Assembly (NCBI RefSeq): GCF_028282165.1
Contig: NZ_JANQIM010000024.1
Coordinates: 62,001-126,000, forward strand
DNA: 64,000 nucleotides
From: Winogradskyella sp.
GTDB taxonomy: Bacteria; Bacteroidota; Bacteroidia; Flavobacteriales; Flavobacteriaceae
Reading direction: 5' to 3'
Shown here: one piece after another, positions 45,757 to 55,403 of the stretch
How the letters are laid out: each line of letters begins with the position of its first letter
How positions within the stretch are numbered: position 1 is the first letter of the stretch
Notes under the pieces: model-generated
Told to the model about the DNA's origin: nothing
The model's database searches: none
The model's input: only the letters and a program-made list of their open reading frames with translations
Position numbers and translations under genes: made by a program

Positions 45757-47649
45757 ATGAAAAAGATTTTAAAATTTCGCCTGAAGAGTAAATTGACACA
45801 GATAAACTTATTAAACATAATGCTTTGGCTTTTTGTTTTAAACTTAAATGCCCAATCTACACCACTGATTCAAAACATTTATAGCCGTGATGCAACCTCG
45901 CTCAACGGACATTGGAAATTTGTAGCTGACCCTTACGAAACAGGCTACAGAAATCATAGAAATTGGCAGCCTTTTGATAAAGTTGAAAGCACAAAGGCCA
46001 GTGCAAAACCCTATTGGACAGACCGTGTGGCAGAATCACCAACTGACCGTGTGGAATACAATTTTAATACCAGTGACGAAATCTTAGTGCCAGGTGATTG
46101 GAATACCCAGAAACCAGAATTATTTTACTATGAAGGAAGTGCGTGGTACCGCACAACATTCGATTACGATTTGCCTAGCAACAAACGACTTATCCTATAT
46201 TTTGGAGGAGCCAATTACCAAACCGATGTCTATCTCAATGGTCAAAAAGTGGGAATGCATCTTGGTGGCTATGACCCATTTAATTTTGACATTACTGAAC
46301 TGGTTTTACCAAAGCGCAATTCCTTAGTGGTCCGGGTTGATAACCGCAGGGAAAATAATCGTGTACCTGGACTCACAAGTGATTGGTGGAATTATGGTGG
46401 TCTAACAAGAGAAGTAAAACTTGTGGAGTTACCAGAAACCTATATTCAGGATTACATGATTCAACTAGACCCCAAAAGCCCAGAAAACATTAAAGGTTTT
46501 ATTAAGTTGAATGTTAATGAAATTGGACAGAAAATAAATGTTTCCATACCCGAGATAAAACTAGAAATTCAACTCGTTACAAATGCTGAAGGAATAGCTG
46601 AACTTAGTATTCCTGCAAAAAAGATTAAAAAGTGGTATCCACAACGACCGAAATTATATGATATAAAAATCAGTGCTTCAGCGGATGTCATTACAGATAG
46701 AATTGGCTTTAGAACCATTGAAACAAAAGGGGCAGACATTCTATTAAACGGGCAATCTATTTTTTTAAGAGGGATTTCACTTCATGAAGAAAACCCCATA
46801 CGTGGTGGTAGAGCTTACAGCAACGAAGATGCAAAAACGCTATTTGGTTGGGCGGAAGAACTTAATTGTAACTTCGTACGTTTGGCACATTATCCACATA
46901 ACGAATATATGCCAAGATTGGCCGATGAATTAGGTATTTTGTTATGGGAAGAAATTCCAGTCTATTGGGGGATTGATTATGAAAACCCTGAAGTGTTCAA
47001 CCAAGCAAAAACACAGCTAGAAACCTTGATACAACGCGATAAAAACCGAGCTAGTGTCATTATCTGGTCTCTTGCAAACGAAACACCAGAAGTACCATCT
47101 CGTCTTAACTTTCTAAAAAAATTAAAGGCTATTGCCCTAGAAATTGACGATACACGTTTTATCAGTGCAGCACTAGAGCGAGATGAAAAGAGTAAAGCAG
47201 ATGTGATTACAATTCCAGACCCGTTTGCAGAAGATGTAGATATTATTGCCTGTAATGAATATATTGGTTGGTATTCTGGTCTACCAGACCGTTGCGATGA
47301 GGTATCTTGGGAATTGCCAAACAACAAGCCATTTTTTGTTAGTGAATTTGGTGGCGGTGCTTTGTATAATCACCGTGGAGATAAGCTAGAACGATGGACG
47401 GAAGATTACCAAAAATACTTGTATGAAAAACAAATAGCCATGCTCAAACGCATACCAACGCTTCGTGGTAGTACACCTTGGATTTTAGTGGATTTTAGGT
47501 CGCCACGTCGAAATTTACCTTTAATACAAGACGGTTGGAATCGTAAGGGATTAATCAGTGATGGAGGATTTAAAAAAGAAGCCTATTGGGTACTCAAATC
47601 CTTCTATGATGAAATGGAAGCGCAATACCAAATAAAAATAAAGAATTAA
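45757..47649 (+). CDS. GH2 beta-glucuronidase-like enzyme
   Basis: About 630 residues from ATG 45757, which opens a long signal peptide (to about residue 33, NLNAQ). Sugar-binding, Ig-like and TIM-barrel domains of GH2 are present. The acid/base Asn-Glu is at 441-442 (SLANE) and the nucleophile Glu530 in SEFGG. NRK at 595-597 is the N-x-K motif that recognises the uronate carboxylate in glucuronidases, so the enzyme should release glucuronic (or galacturonic) acid from non-reducing ends in the periplasm. One base after the enolase-superfamily gene. Confidence 0.85.
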   Translation: MKKILKFRLKSKLTQINLLNIMLWLFVLNLNAQSTPLIQNIYSRDATSLNGHWKFVADPYETGYRNHRNWQPFDKVESTKASAKPYWTDRVAESPTDRVEYNFNTSDEILVPGDWNTQKPELFYYEGSAWYRTTFDYDLPSNKRLILYFGGANYQTDVYLNGQKVGMHLGGYDPFNFDITELVLPKRNSLVVRVDNRRENNRVPGLTSDWWNYGGLTREVKLVELPETYIQDYMIQLDPKSPENIKGFIKLNVNEIGQKINVSIPEIKLEIQLVTNAEGIAELSIPAKKIKKWYPQRPKLYDIKISASADVITDRIGFRTIETKGADILLNGQSIFLRGISLHEENPIRGGRAYSNEDAKTLFGWAEELNCNFVRLAHYPHNEYMPRLADELGILLWEEIPVYWGIDYENPEVFNQAKTQLETLIQRDKNRASVIIWSLANETPEVPSRLNFLKKLKAIALEIDDTRFISAALERDEKSKADVITIPDPFAEDVDIIACNEYIGWYSGLPDRCDEVSWELPNNKPFFVSEFGGGALYNHRGDKLERWTEDYQKYLYEKQIAMLKRIPTLRGSTPWILVDFRSPRRNLPLIQDGWNRKGLISDGGFKKEAYWVLKSFYDEMEAQYQIKIKN

Positions 47650-49029
47650 ATGGACACTGGCGCAGGACTTATGGTGGCTATAGTACTATCAATCATAGTA
47701 GTAGTCATTGCCAGTTCTCGCTTTAAGTTTAACCCATTTCTATCTTTAATTTTTGGTTGTCTCGCCTTAGGTCTGTTTACAGGAATGCCTCTAGAGACTT
47801 TATTAAAAAGCATTACTTCTGGTTTTGGTAATTTGTTAGCATCTATTGGGTTAATAGTCGTTTTTGGATGCATTATTGGTGCTTATCTCGAAAAATCCGG
47901 TGGCGCTAACGCTATTGCCCATCGAATATCAAAATTCGTCAGTCAAAAAAAAACGTTACTGGCTGTAACTTTATTAGGTGCAACCGTAAGTATTCCTGTA
48001 TTTTGTGATAGCGGATTTATTTTATTAAATGGAATTACACAAGATTTAGCTAAAGCTACTCAAAATAAAAAATCCGTATTAAGTCTTGGCCTTGCAAGTG
48101 GATTGTATACCACACATACATTAATCCCTCCAACACCAGGTCCAGTAGCAGCAGCTGGAAATCTAAATGCCATAGATGCCTTAGGGGTTATTATTCTTTT
48201 AGGAATTTTAGTCTCTATTCCTGTGCTTTTAGTCTCTATTTTTTTGTCGAAACATTTAGGTAAAAGAATAGAAACAAACGAAATAGCAAAACCAAAAAAC
48301 ACAGATACCTTTAATTTGCCAAAACTCTATAAAGCCTTATCGCCATTGGTAGTACCAATAGTACTAATTGCGATAGGAAGCATCTTAAATTTAGGCCATG
48401 AACTTCCTAATTGGATAGCTTTTATTTGCAATCCGACAATAGCACTTCTTGTCGGTGCAGTTTTGGCGATGCTTTTGTTAAAACCACAAACGAAAGATGT
48501 GAAACAAGAATCTAAGGATGTACTGGGTAAAACTTCTATTTCAAAGGTAACACAAGATTGGTTTTCTTACGCATTAAAAACAGCAGGGCCAATATTAATC
48601 ATTACGGGTGCTGGCGGCGCATTTGGTGGTGTTTTAAAAGCTACAACAATATCTGCTGAAGTAGCATCTTGGTTGGAGATTGGAACATCAAGTAGTATTT
48701 TTTTGTTGTTGATAACCTTTGGTCTTGCTGCAATTCTTAAAAGCGCTCAAGGCAGTAGTACAAGCGCTATGATTATTACATCAAGTATTCTTGCACCTTT
48801 GCTTCCGGTTGTTGGTTGGCAATCATCAATGGAGTTGGCATTAGCTGTTCTTACAATTGGTGGTGGCGCAATGACGGTGAGCCATCTTAACGATAGTTAC
48901 TTTTGGGTTGTAAGTCAATTTTCTGGTATAAAAACTAAAGATGCGCTTAGGAGTTATACATTAATTTCTGGTGTACAAGGACTAACCGTGTTGACTATAG
49001 TTTTAATTTTAAGTATCATTTTAATATGA
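47650..49029 (+). CDS. GntP-family gluconate/sugar-acid permease
   Basis: 459 residues with about 12-14 hydrophobic segments. Family motifs include FGCIIGAYLEKSGGANAIA, SIPVFCDSGFILL and LIPPTPGPVAAAG. GntP proteins co-transport aldonates or glycerate with protons. Its stop overlaps the glycerate kinase ATG (ATGA), hinting that glycerate or its precursor is the cargo (inference). The first ATG at 47650 is adjacent to the GH2 stop. Confidence 0.85.
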   Translation: MDTGAGLMVAIVLSIIVVVIASSRFKFNPFLSLIFGCLALGLFTGMPLETLLKSITSGFGNLLASIGLIVVFGCIIGAYLEKSGGANAIAHRISKFVSQKKTLLAVTLLGATVSIPVFCDSGFILLNGITQDLAKATQNKKSVLSLGLASGLYTTHTLIPPTPGPVAAAGNLNAIDALGVIILLGILVSIPVLLVSIFLSKHLGKRIETNEIAKPKNTDTFNLPKLYKALSPLVVPIVLIAIGSILNLGHELPNWIAFICNPTIALLVGAVLAMLLLKPQTKDVKQESKDVLGKTSISKVTQDWFSYALKTAGPILIITGAGGAFGGVLKATTISAEVASWLEIGTSSSIFLLLITFGLAAILKSAQGSSTSAMIITSSILAPLLPVVGWQSSMELALAVLTIGGGAMTVSHLNDSYFWVVSQFSGIKTKDALRSYTLISGVQGLTVLTIVLILSIILI

Positions 49030-50234
49030 GCAAGCCTATCAACATTCTTATTGCACCAGACAAGATGAAAGGTACACTTTCTGCAAAAGAGATTTGCGAA
49101 ATTATTGAAAGCGTCGCTTTAGAAAATAATTATGTAGATTCGATTGGTGATAGTGTAAAATTTAACTGCACTAGTTTGCCACTTGCAGATGGTGGTGACG
49201 GTTCATTAAGTGTGCTTAAAAATGTATTACAATTACAAAAAGTAAATTTAAAAGTTAAAGGACCACTTTTAGAACCAATACGATCGCATTATGCTGTAGA
49301 TAATAAAGGAAATGCATATGTGGAAATGGCAGCAGCGGCTGGCTTGGTTCAGGTGTCACCTGAAAAACGAAATTGTATGCATACCACTAGCTATGGTTTT
49401 GGTGAACTTATAAATCATGCAATTTCTAGCGGAATAAAAAAAGTATATCTTTTTCTTGGAGGTAGTGCCACTTGCGATGCTGGTATTGGCATGGCAACAG
49501 CACTTGGCTACAAATTTCTTGATAAAGAAGGTAAGCAAATACAACCATTTGGAGGACAATTAAACAGAGTAACTAAAATTGAGTTACCTCAGAATTTAGA
49601 AGTAATAAAGCAAACCTCATTTATAACCTTGTATGACGTTAACAACACAATACTTGGTTCACAGGGAGCTGCACCTGCATTCGCACCACAAAAGGGAGCC
49701 AATATTCAGGAGGTAAGAATTTTAGAGAATGGCTTAACCAACATTGTGGAACTATTAAAAACTAACAACGATTCATTTGAAAACATAAGACCTGCTAAAG
49801 ACGACTTTCAAAATTTAGAACAGATAAGAGGTGGTGGCGCAGCTGGTGGAATGGGTTTAGGAACCTATGCTTTTCTTGGAGCGCAGTTAAGTCCCGGTAC
49901 AGAAGAAATAATGAGATTAACAAAGTTTAGTGAAAGAATTAAAAATCAAAATATTATTATTACTGCCGAAGGACAAATAGATAAAAGTACATTGAATGGA
50001 AAAGTACCTTTTGGTGTAGCTCTAGAGGCGAAAAACAGAGGAATTCCTTGCTATGTTATAGGTGGAAGTGTTAAACTAATGGAGATGCAAAAAGACCAAC
50101 TCGATGTTATAAAGTGGTACAGCCTAAGTGATAGCGTTGGAAAAGTGAAATCGTTGTCCAATCCCAAAGGAGCACTTAGCAAGGTGGCAAAGATAATGTT
50201 GGAAGACATTGCCCTACATCATTCAAAAATATAG
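49026..50234 (+). CDS. Glycerate kinase (GarK/GlxK type)
   Basis: 402 residues. APDKMKGTLSAKE is the type I glycerate 2-kinase N-terminus. LPLADGGDGSL, GGSATCDAGIG and AEGQIDKSTLNGK are the conserved glycine-rich motifs. It phosphorylates D-glycerate to 2-phosphoglycerate in the cytoplasm. Translationally coupled to the GntP permease. The usual partners GarL (aldolase) and GarR (tartronate semialdehyde reductase) are absent from the window, so glycerate must come from another source. Confidence 0.88.
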   Translation: MSKPINILIAPDKMKGTLSAKEICEIIESVALENNYVDSIGDSVKFNCTSLPLADGGDGSLSVLKNVLQLQKVNLKVKGPLLEPIRSHYAVDNKGNAYVEMAAAAGLVQVSPEKRNCMHTTSYGFGELINHAISSGIKKVYLFLGGSATCDAGIGMATALGYKFLDKEGKQIQPFGGQLNRVTKIELPQNLEVIKQTSFITLYDVNNTILGSQGAAPAFAPQKGANIQEVRILENGLTNIVELLKTNNDSFENIRPAKDDFQNLEQIRGGGAAGGMGLGTYAFLGAQLSPGTEEIMRLTKFSERIKNQNIIITAEGQIDKSTLNGKVPFGVALEAKNRGIPCYVIGGSVKLMEMQKDQLDVIKWYSLSDSVGKVKSLSNPKGALSKVAKIMLEDIALHHSKI

Positions 50235-50238
50235 TTTT

Positions 50239-51468
50239 ATGAAACGAAAAGATTTTTTAAGAACCACCGCATTAGGTACATTAGTCACACCCTTTTTTGG
50301 GTATGCAGCTGCACAAACTAGTGGTTTCACTAACGAGACCTTTATGCTTGAGGAGGTGCCAAATTCAGTAAAAGAAGTAGTCAAAATCACAAGTGTTAAG
50401 GTCTATCGTGTACCAAGAGCTATTTTCATAAAGGTTGAAACAGATGCAGGTGTTAGTGGTTGGGGCGAGGCTGGACATGATAATCCTGCTGTTGTGAGTG
50501 AAGTTTTTAGAAGTTTAATAAAGCCAATGGCGTTAAATAAGGATCCTTTCCAAAGTGAAGCTTTGTGGCACGATATGTTGTATTCTGGGGAGGATTTAGG
50601 ACTTAGCGGTGTACTTACAGCAGCACTTGCAGGTTTTGATAATGCCTTATGGGATCTAAAGGGTAAATTGCTAAACATGCCAGTTTATAAGCTTTTGGGC
50701 GGTGCCGGCATGGAAAAAATGAAAGTTTACGGAAGCTTTGGTGTTGATAACGGTAGAAAATCAACAAAAAAAGCACAAGCAGCAGCGCAAGAGTTTCTTG
50801 ACAATGGTTATGATACGTTCAAACTACGTATGCAAATCCGCATAAAAAACCGAAATCCTGAAAATGATTTAACTGAAAAATACGTCAAAGCAGTTCGTGA
50901 GGTTATTGGAGATAATAACACACTTTTTGTTGATTTTAATTATGGTTATACGGCAGGAAAAGCTGTAGAAATGATAAAACGGCTTTATGAAAAGTACAAC
51001 GTGTCCCTGGTAGAAGAGCCTGTTCATTACCATGATTATAAAGCATTGGCAGAAGTAGTACAGCAAAGTCCAATTCGAATAGCAGCAGGAGAACATCAAT
51101 TTAACCGATGGGATTTTAAAAATCTTATTCTTCAAGGAAATGTCGGTGTTCTTAATCTGGATGCTACAAAAGGCGGTGGCATTAGCGAAATGAAAAAGGC
51201 AGCCGTACTTTGCCAAGCCTTTGAGCGTGAAGTTATGGTACACAACGCCCGACCTACACTTGCAACGGCGGCTTCTCTACATTTGGTGGCGAGTATTTTT
51301 AATCCAGCGCGAGTACAGGAATACGGAGGTCCGAGATTGAACATGGGTTTACAAAAATTCTTCAAAAACTATTTTAAGGTTGAACAGAATTACATCTATA
51401 TACCTCAGGAACCTGGCTTAGGTCTAATTCTAGATGAAAAAGCTTTGGCCGAGTTTCTCGATGATTAA
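50239..51468 (+). CDS. Second exported enolase-superfamily enzyme
   Basis: 409 residues from ATG 50239. KRKDFLRT is a Tat-like signal with KR in place of RR, followed by a hydrophobic stretch ending near AAAQ. The residues match the enolase superfamily: KLR at 195-197, metal ligands Asp232, Glu260 and Glu285, and His335 in the acid-base position. Its second half resembles acid-sugar dehydratases or racemases. It differs clearly from the protein at 44454. Last of the eight-gene run, ending just before convergent uxuA. Confidence 0.8.
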   Translation: MKRKDFLRTTALGTLVTPFFGYAAAQTSGFTNETFMLEEVPNSVKEVVKITSVKVYRVPRAIFIKVETDAGVSGWGEAGHDNPAVVSEVFRSLIKPMALNKDPFQSEALWHDMLYSGEDLGLSGVLTAALAGFDNALWDLKGKLLNMPVYKLLGGAGMEKMKVYGSFGVDNGRKSTKKAQAAAQEFLDNGYDTFKLRMQIRIKNRNPENDLTEKYVKAVREVIGDNNTLFVDFNYGYTAGKAVEMIKRLYEKYNVSLVEEPVHYHDYKALAEVVQQSPIRIAAGEHQFNRWDFKNLILQGNVGVLNLDATKGGGISEMKKAAVLCQAFEREVMVHNARPTLATAASLHLVASIFNPARVQEYGGPRLNMGLQKFFKNYFKVEQNYIYIPQEPGLGLILDEKALAEFLDD

Positions 51469-51509
51469 AAACTGAAAGCAAATTTGTTATATAGGTTTTA
51501 TTATTCTGT

Positions 51510-51538
51510 CAATAACAATTGAGCATATTGTTTTATTG
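51510..51538. terminator. Candidate bidirectional terminator between the enolase-superfamily gene and uxuA
   Basis: CAATA-ACAAT (51510-51519) pairs with ATTGT-TATTG across 51527-51538, with a two-base bulge. It overlaps the uxuA stop at 51533. Confidence 0.4.
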
Positions 51539-52705
51539 TTCTAAATTGAACTGAATCCCCAATTCCAGACCTCGTAATTCAGCCATACCTTTTAAACGTC
51601 CAATACCTGTATATCCAGGATTAGTTTTCTTATCCAAATCATCTAACATTTGGTGGCCATGGTCTGGGCGCATCGGTACAGGATACTCTTTTTCCTGTTG
51701 CATAAGAATGAGTTCCTTCATCACCTTAGCCATTGGTACGTCACCTTCTAAGTGGTTTGCTTCGCGAAAGTTGCCAAATTCATCACGTTGTGTGGCACGA
51801 AGATGAATAAAATGAATACGGTCTTTAAATTGGCGCACCATTTCGGGTAAATCATTATCAGCACGAACACCAAAAGAACCTGTACAAAAGGTCAAGCCAT
51901 TATTAAAGCTATCTGTTTCTGAAAAAATACGCTCAATATCCGATGCCGTACTTACTACTCGTGGTAAACCAAAAATATCGTAAGGGGGATCGTCTGGATG
52001 AATACACATGTTTACACCAACTTCTTCACAAACAGGAATGATTTCATCTAAAAATAATTTAAGATGAAGCGACAAACTTTTATGGTCAATATTTGCATAC
52101 TTGTCTAATTGCTCTTGAAATTGCTTAATAGTATAGCCTTCTTCTGCACCAGGTAAACCTGCGATAATCGTTTTGGTCAATTCATCCTTTTGTGTATCAA
52201 TCATTGAATTGTATTTATCCTTTGCTACTTTAAGTTGTGTTTCGGTATAGTCGTTTTCAGCATTTGGACGTTTTAAAATATAGACATCAAAGGCTACCAA
52301 AGCGGCCATTTCAAAACGTAGGGCTTTGGCGCCATTAGGCAGTTCAAAAGCTAAATCCGTTCGTGTCCAATCAAGAATTGGCATAAAATTATAACAGATA
52401 GTTTTGATGCCAGCTTCTGCCATATTGCGAATGCAGTGTTTGTAAATCTTAATATATTCGGGGTAGTTGCCGCTGCGAGTTTTGATGTCCTCGTGCACAG
52501 GAATGCTTTCCACTACGCTCCAAATTAAACCCGCTGCTTCAATTTCTGACTTACGTTTGTAAATTTCCTCAAGTGTCCAAAGCTTTCCATTAGGGATGTG
52601 GTGCAAAGCGGTCACTACCCCTGTTGCTCCCGCTTGACGAATATCTACAAGGCTTACAGGGTCTTTAGGGCCATACCATCGCATGGTTTGTTCTAGTTTT
52701 TTCAT
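51533..52705 (-). CDS. uxuA: Mannonate dehydratase
   Basis: 390 residues of the UxuA family. [28 protein letters not shown] opens it and MCIHPDDPP and RPDHGHQML are the metal-site motifs. It dehydrates D-mannonate to 2-keto-3-deoxygluconate, the step that ends the glucuronate branch. ATG at 52705. Last of the minus-strand uxaA-SDR-uxuA unit and convergent with the enolase-superfamily gene. Confidence 0.95.
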   Translation of the reverse strand: MKKLEQTMRWYGPKDPVSLVDIRQAGATGVVTALHHIPNGKLWTLEEIYKRKSEIEAAGLIWSVVESIPVHEDIKTRSGNYPEYIKIYKHCIRNMAEAGIKTICYNFMPILDWTRTDLAFELPNGAKALRFEMAALVAFDVYILKRPNAENDYTETQLKVAKDKYNSMIDTQKDELTKTIIAGLPGAEEGYTIKQFQEQLDKYANIDHKSLSLHLKLFLDEIIPVCEEVGVNMCIHPDDPPYDIFGLPRVVSTASDIERIFSETDSFNNGLTFCTGSFGVRADNDLPEMVRQFKDRIHFIHLRATQRDEFGNFREANHLEGDVPMAKVMKELILMQQEKEYPVPMRPDHGHQMLDDLDKKTNPGYTGIGRLKGMAELRGLELGIQFNLEQ

Positions 52706-52774
52706 ATAATTTTTGCAAAAGTGGAAATTTCTTTCCGCAATTCAATTCTTAATTTCCTTAGTTACTTGATAAGT

Positions 52775-53590
52775 CTATACACCAGAAAATGCACTAAATC
52801 CACCATCTACTGGCATCACGATTCCTGTAACGAATTTTGAGGCTTCGCTGCATAAAAAGTGCATGGCACCTAGCAAATCATTTGGTTGTCCAAAGCGGTT
52901 CATAGGTGTGTTATTTGTTATAAGCTTAGCGCGATTGGTATAGCTACCGTCTTCGTTGGTTAATAAGGTTCTATTTTGTTCTGTTAAGAAAAAGCCAGGA
53001 GCAATGGCATTGACACGAATACCCTCGCCATATTTTTGCGCAAATTCTACTGCCAACCATTGCGTTAGATTGTTTATTGCAGCTTTTGACGAACTGTAAC
53101 CCATTACCCGTGTCAATGGCTTTTCGGCACTCATGCTCGATATATTGATGATATTTCCTTTTTTTGCCTCAATGAACTGCGGTAAAAAAGCCTTAATGGT
53201 TAAGTAAGTTCCGATGTAGTTTAAATCGATAATGGTACGTAAGGCCTCTGTATCACTATCGAGTACGCTTTGTTCTGGTGATATGGTAGCACCTTTCATG
53301 TTTCCGCCAGCTGCGTTAACCAAAACATCTATATTGCCATATACCTCTTTGATTTGAGTGGCTACAGCGTTGCAGGCGTCTTCATTAATAACATCACAAG
53401 GATAGGCCTCAACGTTGAGGCCTATTTCTGCCAATCGGGATTTGGTGGTATCTACCTCTTCTTGGGTACGTCCTAGTACAATGACTTTGGCACCATTTTG
53501 AGTCAGGTATGCAGCCCATTCACTTCCTAAAATGCCTGTACCACCAGTAATTACTATTGTTTTTCCTTCTAAATCAAATAATTCATTCAT
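52775..53590 (-). CDS. SDR oxidoreductase, probable D-fructuronate reductase
   Basis: 271 residues. TGGTGILG at 15-22 binds the nucleotide, NAAGG is at 92-96 and YSSSK at 165-169 holds the catalytic Tyr/Lys. It is of the KduD/gluconate 5-dehydrogenase-like SDR class. The locus has uxuA but no UxuB of the mannitol dehydrogenase type, so this SDR most likely reduces fructuronate to mannonate. That is a non-orthologous replacement known in the phylum. Five bases after uxaA and 69 bases before uxuA. Confidence 0.8.
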   Translation of the reverse strand: MNELFDLEGKTIVITGGTGILGSEWAAYLTQNGAKVIVLGRTQEEVDTTKSRLAEIGLNVEAYPCDVINEDACNAVATQIKEVYGNIDVLVNAAGGNMKGATISPEQSVLDSDTEALRTIIDLNYIGTYLTIKAFLPQFIEAKKGNIINISSMSAEKPLTRVMGYSSSKAAINNLTQWLAVEFAQKYGEGIRVNAIAPGFFLTEQNRTLLTNEDGSYTNRAKLITNNTPMNRFGQPNDLLGAMHFLCSEASKFVTGIVMPVDGGFSAFSGV

Positions 53591-53594
53591 AGTT

Positions 53595-55196
53595 TTATAA
53601 TGAAATTCCTCGTTTCCAAGGGATAAAATCGTCTTGTTCTAATTGTTGTGCTTTACTCTTTTTGCTACCACTGGCAATATCAATGATAATTCCAAGAAGT
53701 TCATGTGCGCAGTCCTCAATGGTCTTTTCACCAATAATAATATCCCCAGTACTGTAATCAATAATATCTGGCATGCGTTCTACCAATTCATTATTGCTAC
53801 TTATTTTAATCACGGGTGCTATGGGATTTCCTGTGGGTGTGCCCAATCCTGTAGTAAATAGGATGATAGTCGCACCACTTCCAGCAAGGCCTGTGGTACT
53901 TTCCACATCGTTACCAGGTGTGCATAATAAATGTAAGCCAGACACTTTTATTTGTTCGGCATAATCCAAAACACCAGCTATGGGCATGGTGCCACCTTTT
54001 TTGGCTGCACCGGCGCTTTTCATAGCATCGGTTATAAGTCCGTCCTTTATATTGCCAGGTGACGGATTCATATCAAATCCACTACCTACCGCTTCAGCAC
54101 GATTGGCATAGTTGGTCATCAGTTTCTCAAATTTTTGAATGTCACTAAGGTTTTTCATTCGAGATTTAAGTTGTGGTTCTACACCACAGAGCTCAGGGAA
54201 TTCTGCCAAAAGGGACGAGCCCCCCAAACTTACAATTACATCACTTAGATAACCTACAACGGGATTTGCCGAAATCCCAGAAAATCCGTCACTACCACCG
54301 CATTCTAGACCTATAACTAGTTTTGACAAGGGCGCTGGCTGTCTTTCTATTTTATTTACTTCCACTAAACTTCTAAAGGTTGTTGTTATAGCTTTGGTCA
54401 ATAATTGTTCTTCACTACCCAATTGTTGCTGCTCAAAAATATGAACTGGCTTTTCGGTAGCAGGACGTAATTCTTTAAGTGCCCTGTTCAATAAACTAAT
54501 TTGCGCATTTTGACAGCCCAAGCTTAGAACAGTAGCTCCTGAAACATTAGGATTCGCTATATACCCAGCAATGAGTTGACACAACATTTGGGCGTCCTCA
54601 CGCGTGCCCCCGCAACCTGAATGATGAGTTAAGAATTTAATACCATCAATATTTTTAAAATAGCGATTATTTAGAGTAGTCTGTTCACTCGTTTCCTTAT
54701 TCATTAAGGACCGCACTAAGGCCTTATACTCATTCTTACGTTTAAAACCCAATTCTTCAAGAAAGGCTTCTTCCATGATCTTAACGTTGCGGTTTTCACA
54801 GAAAACCAAAGGGACTACTACCCAAATGTTTTGGGTACCTACTTGGCCATCCTTTCTGTGGTAGCCCATAAACTTTAAATCTTTAAAAGTATCTGTTTCA
54901 ATTTTTTCGCTTTGAATTGCCGAAATAAGATTCTGATGATTTTCAGTATCATGACTAACATTTCTTAATGAAAGTGTCTGCCCAGACGAAATTGAGGTCT
55001 TGGCTCTGCCGACTTTTATGCCATACATTACAATTGCACCATCTTTGGCAATATCCTTAAGTGCAAACTTATGTTTGGGCATGATTCTTTCCTTAATTTC
55101 CAACACTATGGAATCAACAGTTTCAATACTACCCGCAGAGAGTGTTTTCAATGCTACAGCACAATTATCATCGGTATGTAACTTTAAGGTGTTCAA
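53595..55196 (-). CDS. uxaA: Altronate dehydratase
   Basis: 533 residues, the fused full-length form. A SAF-like N-domain (about 1-90) is joined to the large catalytic part with HHSGCGGTREDAQML, LECGGSDGFSG and FTTGLGTPTGNPIAP motifs. It converts D-altronate to 2-keto-3-deoxygluconate. The start is TTG at 55196. Upstream codons run into TAA four codons earlier, so no ATG is available. The promoter lies in the gap shared with kdgK, with the LacI-type operator about 28 bases upstream. Confidence 0.93.
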   Translation of the reverse strand: MNTLKLHTDDNCAVALKTLSAGSIETVDSIVLEIKERIMPKHKFALKDIAKDGAIVMYGIKVGRAKTSISSGQTLSLRNVSHDTENHQNLISAIQSEKIETDTFKDLKFMGYHRKDGQVGTQNIWVVVPLVFCENRNVKIMEEAFLEELGFKRKNEYKALVRSLMNKETSEQTTLNNRYFKNIDGIKFLTHHSGCGGTREDAQMLCQLIAGYIANPNVSGATVLSLGCQNAQISLLNRALKELRPATEKPVHIFEQQQLGSEEQLLTKAITTTFRSLVEVNKIERQPAPLSKLVIGLECGGSDGFSGISANPVVGYLSDVIVSLGGSSLLAEFPELCGVEPQLKSRMKNLSDIQKFEKLMTNYANRAEAVGSGFDMNPSPGNIKDGLITDAMKSAGAAKKGGTMPIAGVLDYAEQIKVSGLHLLCTPGNDVESTTGLAGSGATIILFTTGLGTPTGNPIAPVIKISSNNELVERMPDIIDYSTGDIIIGEKTIEDCAHELLGIIIDIASGSKKSKAQQLEQDDFIPWKRGISL

Positions 55197-55223
55197 AACA
55201 AAATATTAGCATGTAAATATATG

Positions 55224-55237
55224 CGCAATCGTTTGCA
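55224..55237. promoter_or_regulatory. LacI-type operator between uxaA and kdgK
   Basis: CGCAATCGTTTGCA matches the consensus at 12 of 14 positions. It covers the TTG -33 box of the kdgK promoter (55233-55235) and lies close upstream of uxaA, so one bound repressor could silence both directions. Confidence 0.7.
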
Positions 55238-55263
55238 CAAAGTAAACAAAAATTGTAGATTTG
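55233..55263 (+). promoter_or_regulatory. kdgK-eda-TRAP promoter
   Basis: TTG (55233-55235), a 20-base spacer and TAGATTTG (55256-55263). It is a good match to the Bacteroidota consensus, leaving a leader of about 130 bases before the ATG at 55404. Confidence 0.6.
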
Positions 55264-55403
55264 ACCTCAATGAAATAGAATTTTTTTGAAAAAATGTAAT
55301 ATTTCGAAGCTGCCTTAGCTTTGTTTAAAGTTGCTTAGAGAAAAAATTGATAAATAAACAAAGTCGAAATGCGGGATAAGATGTTCGCTTTCGCAGAAAT
55401 TGT

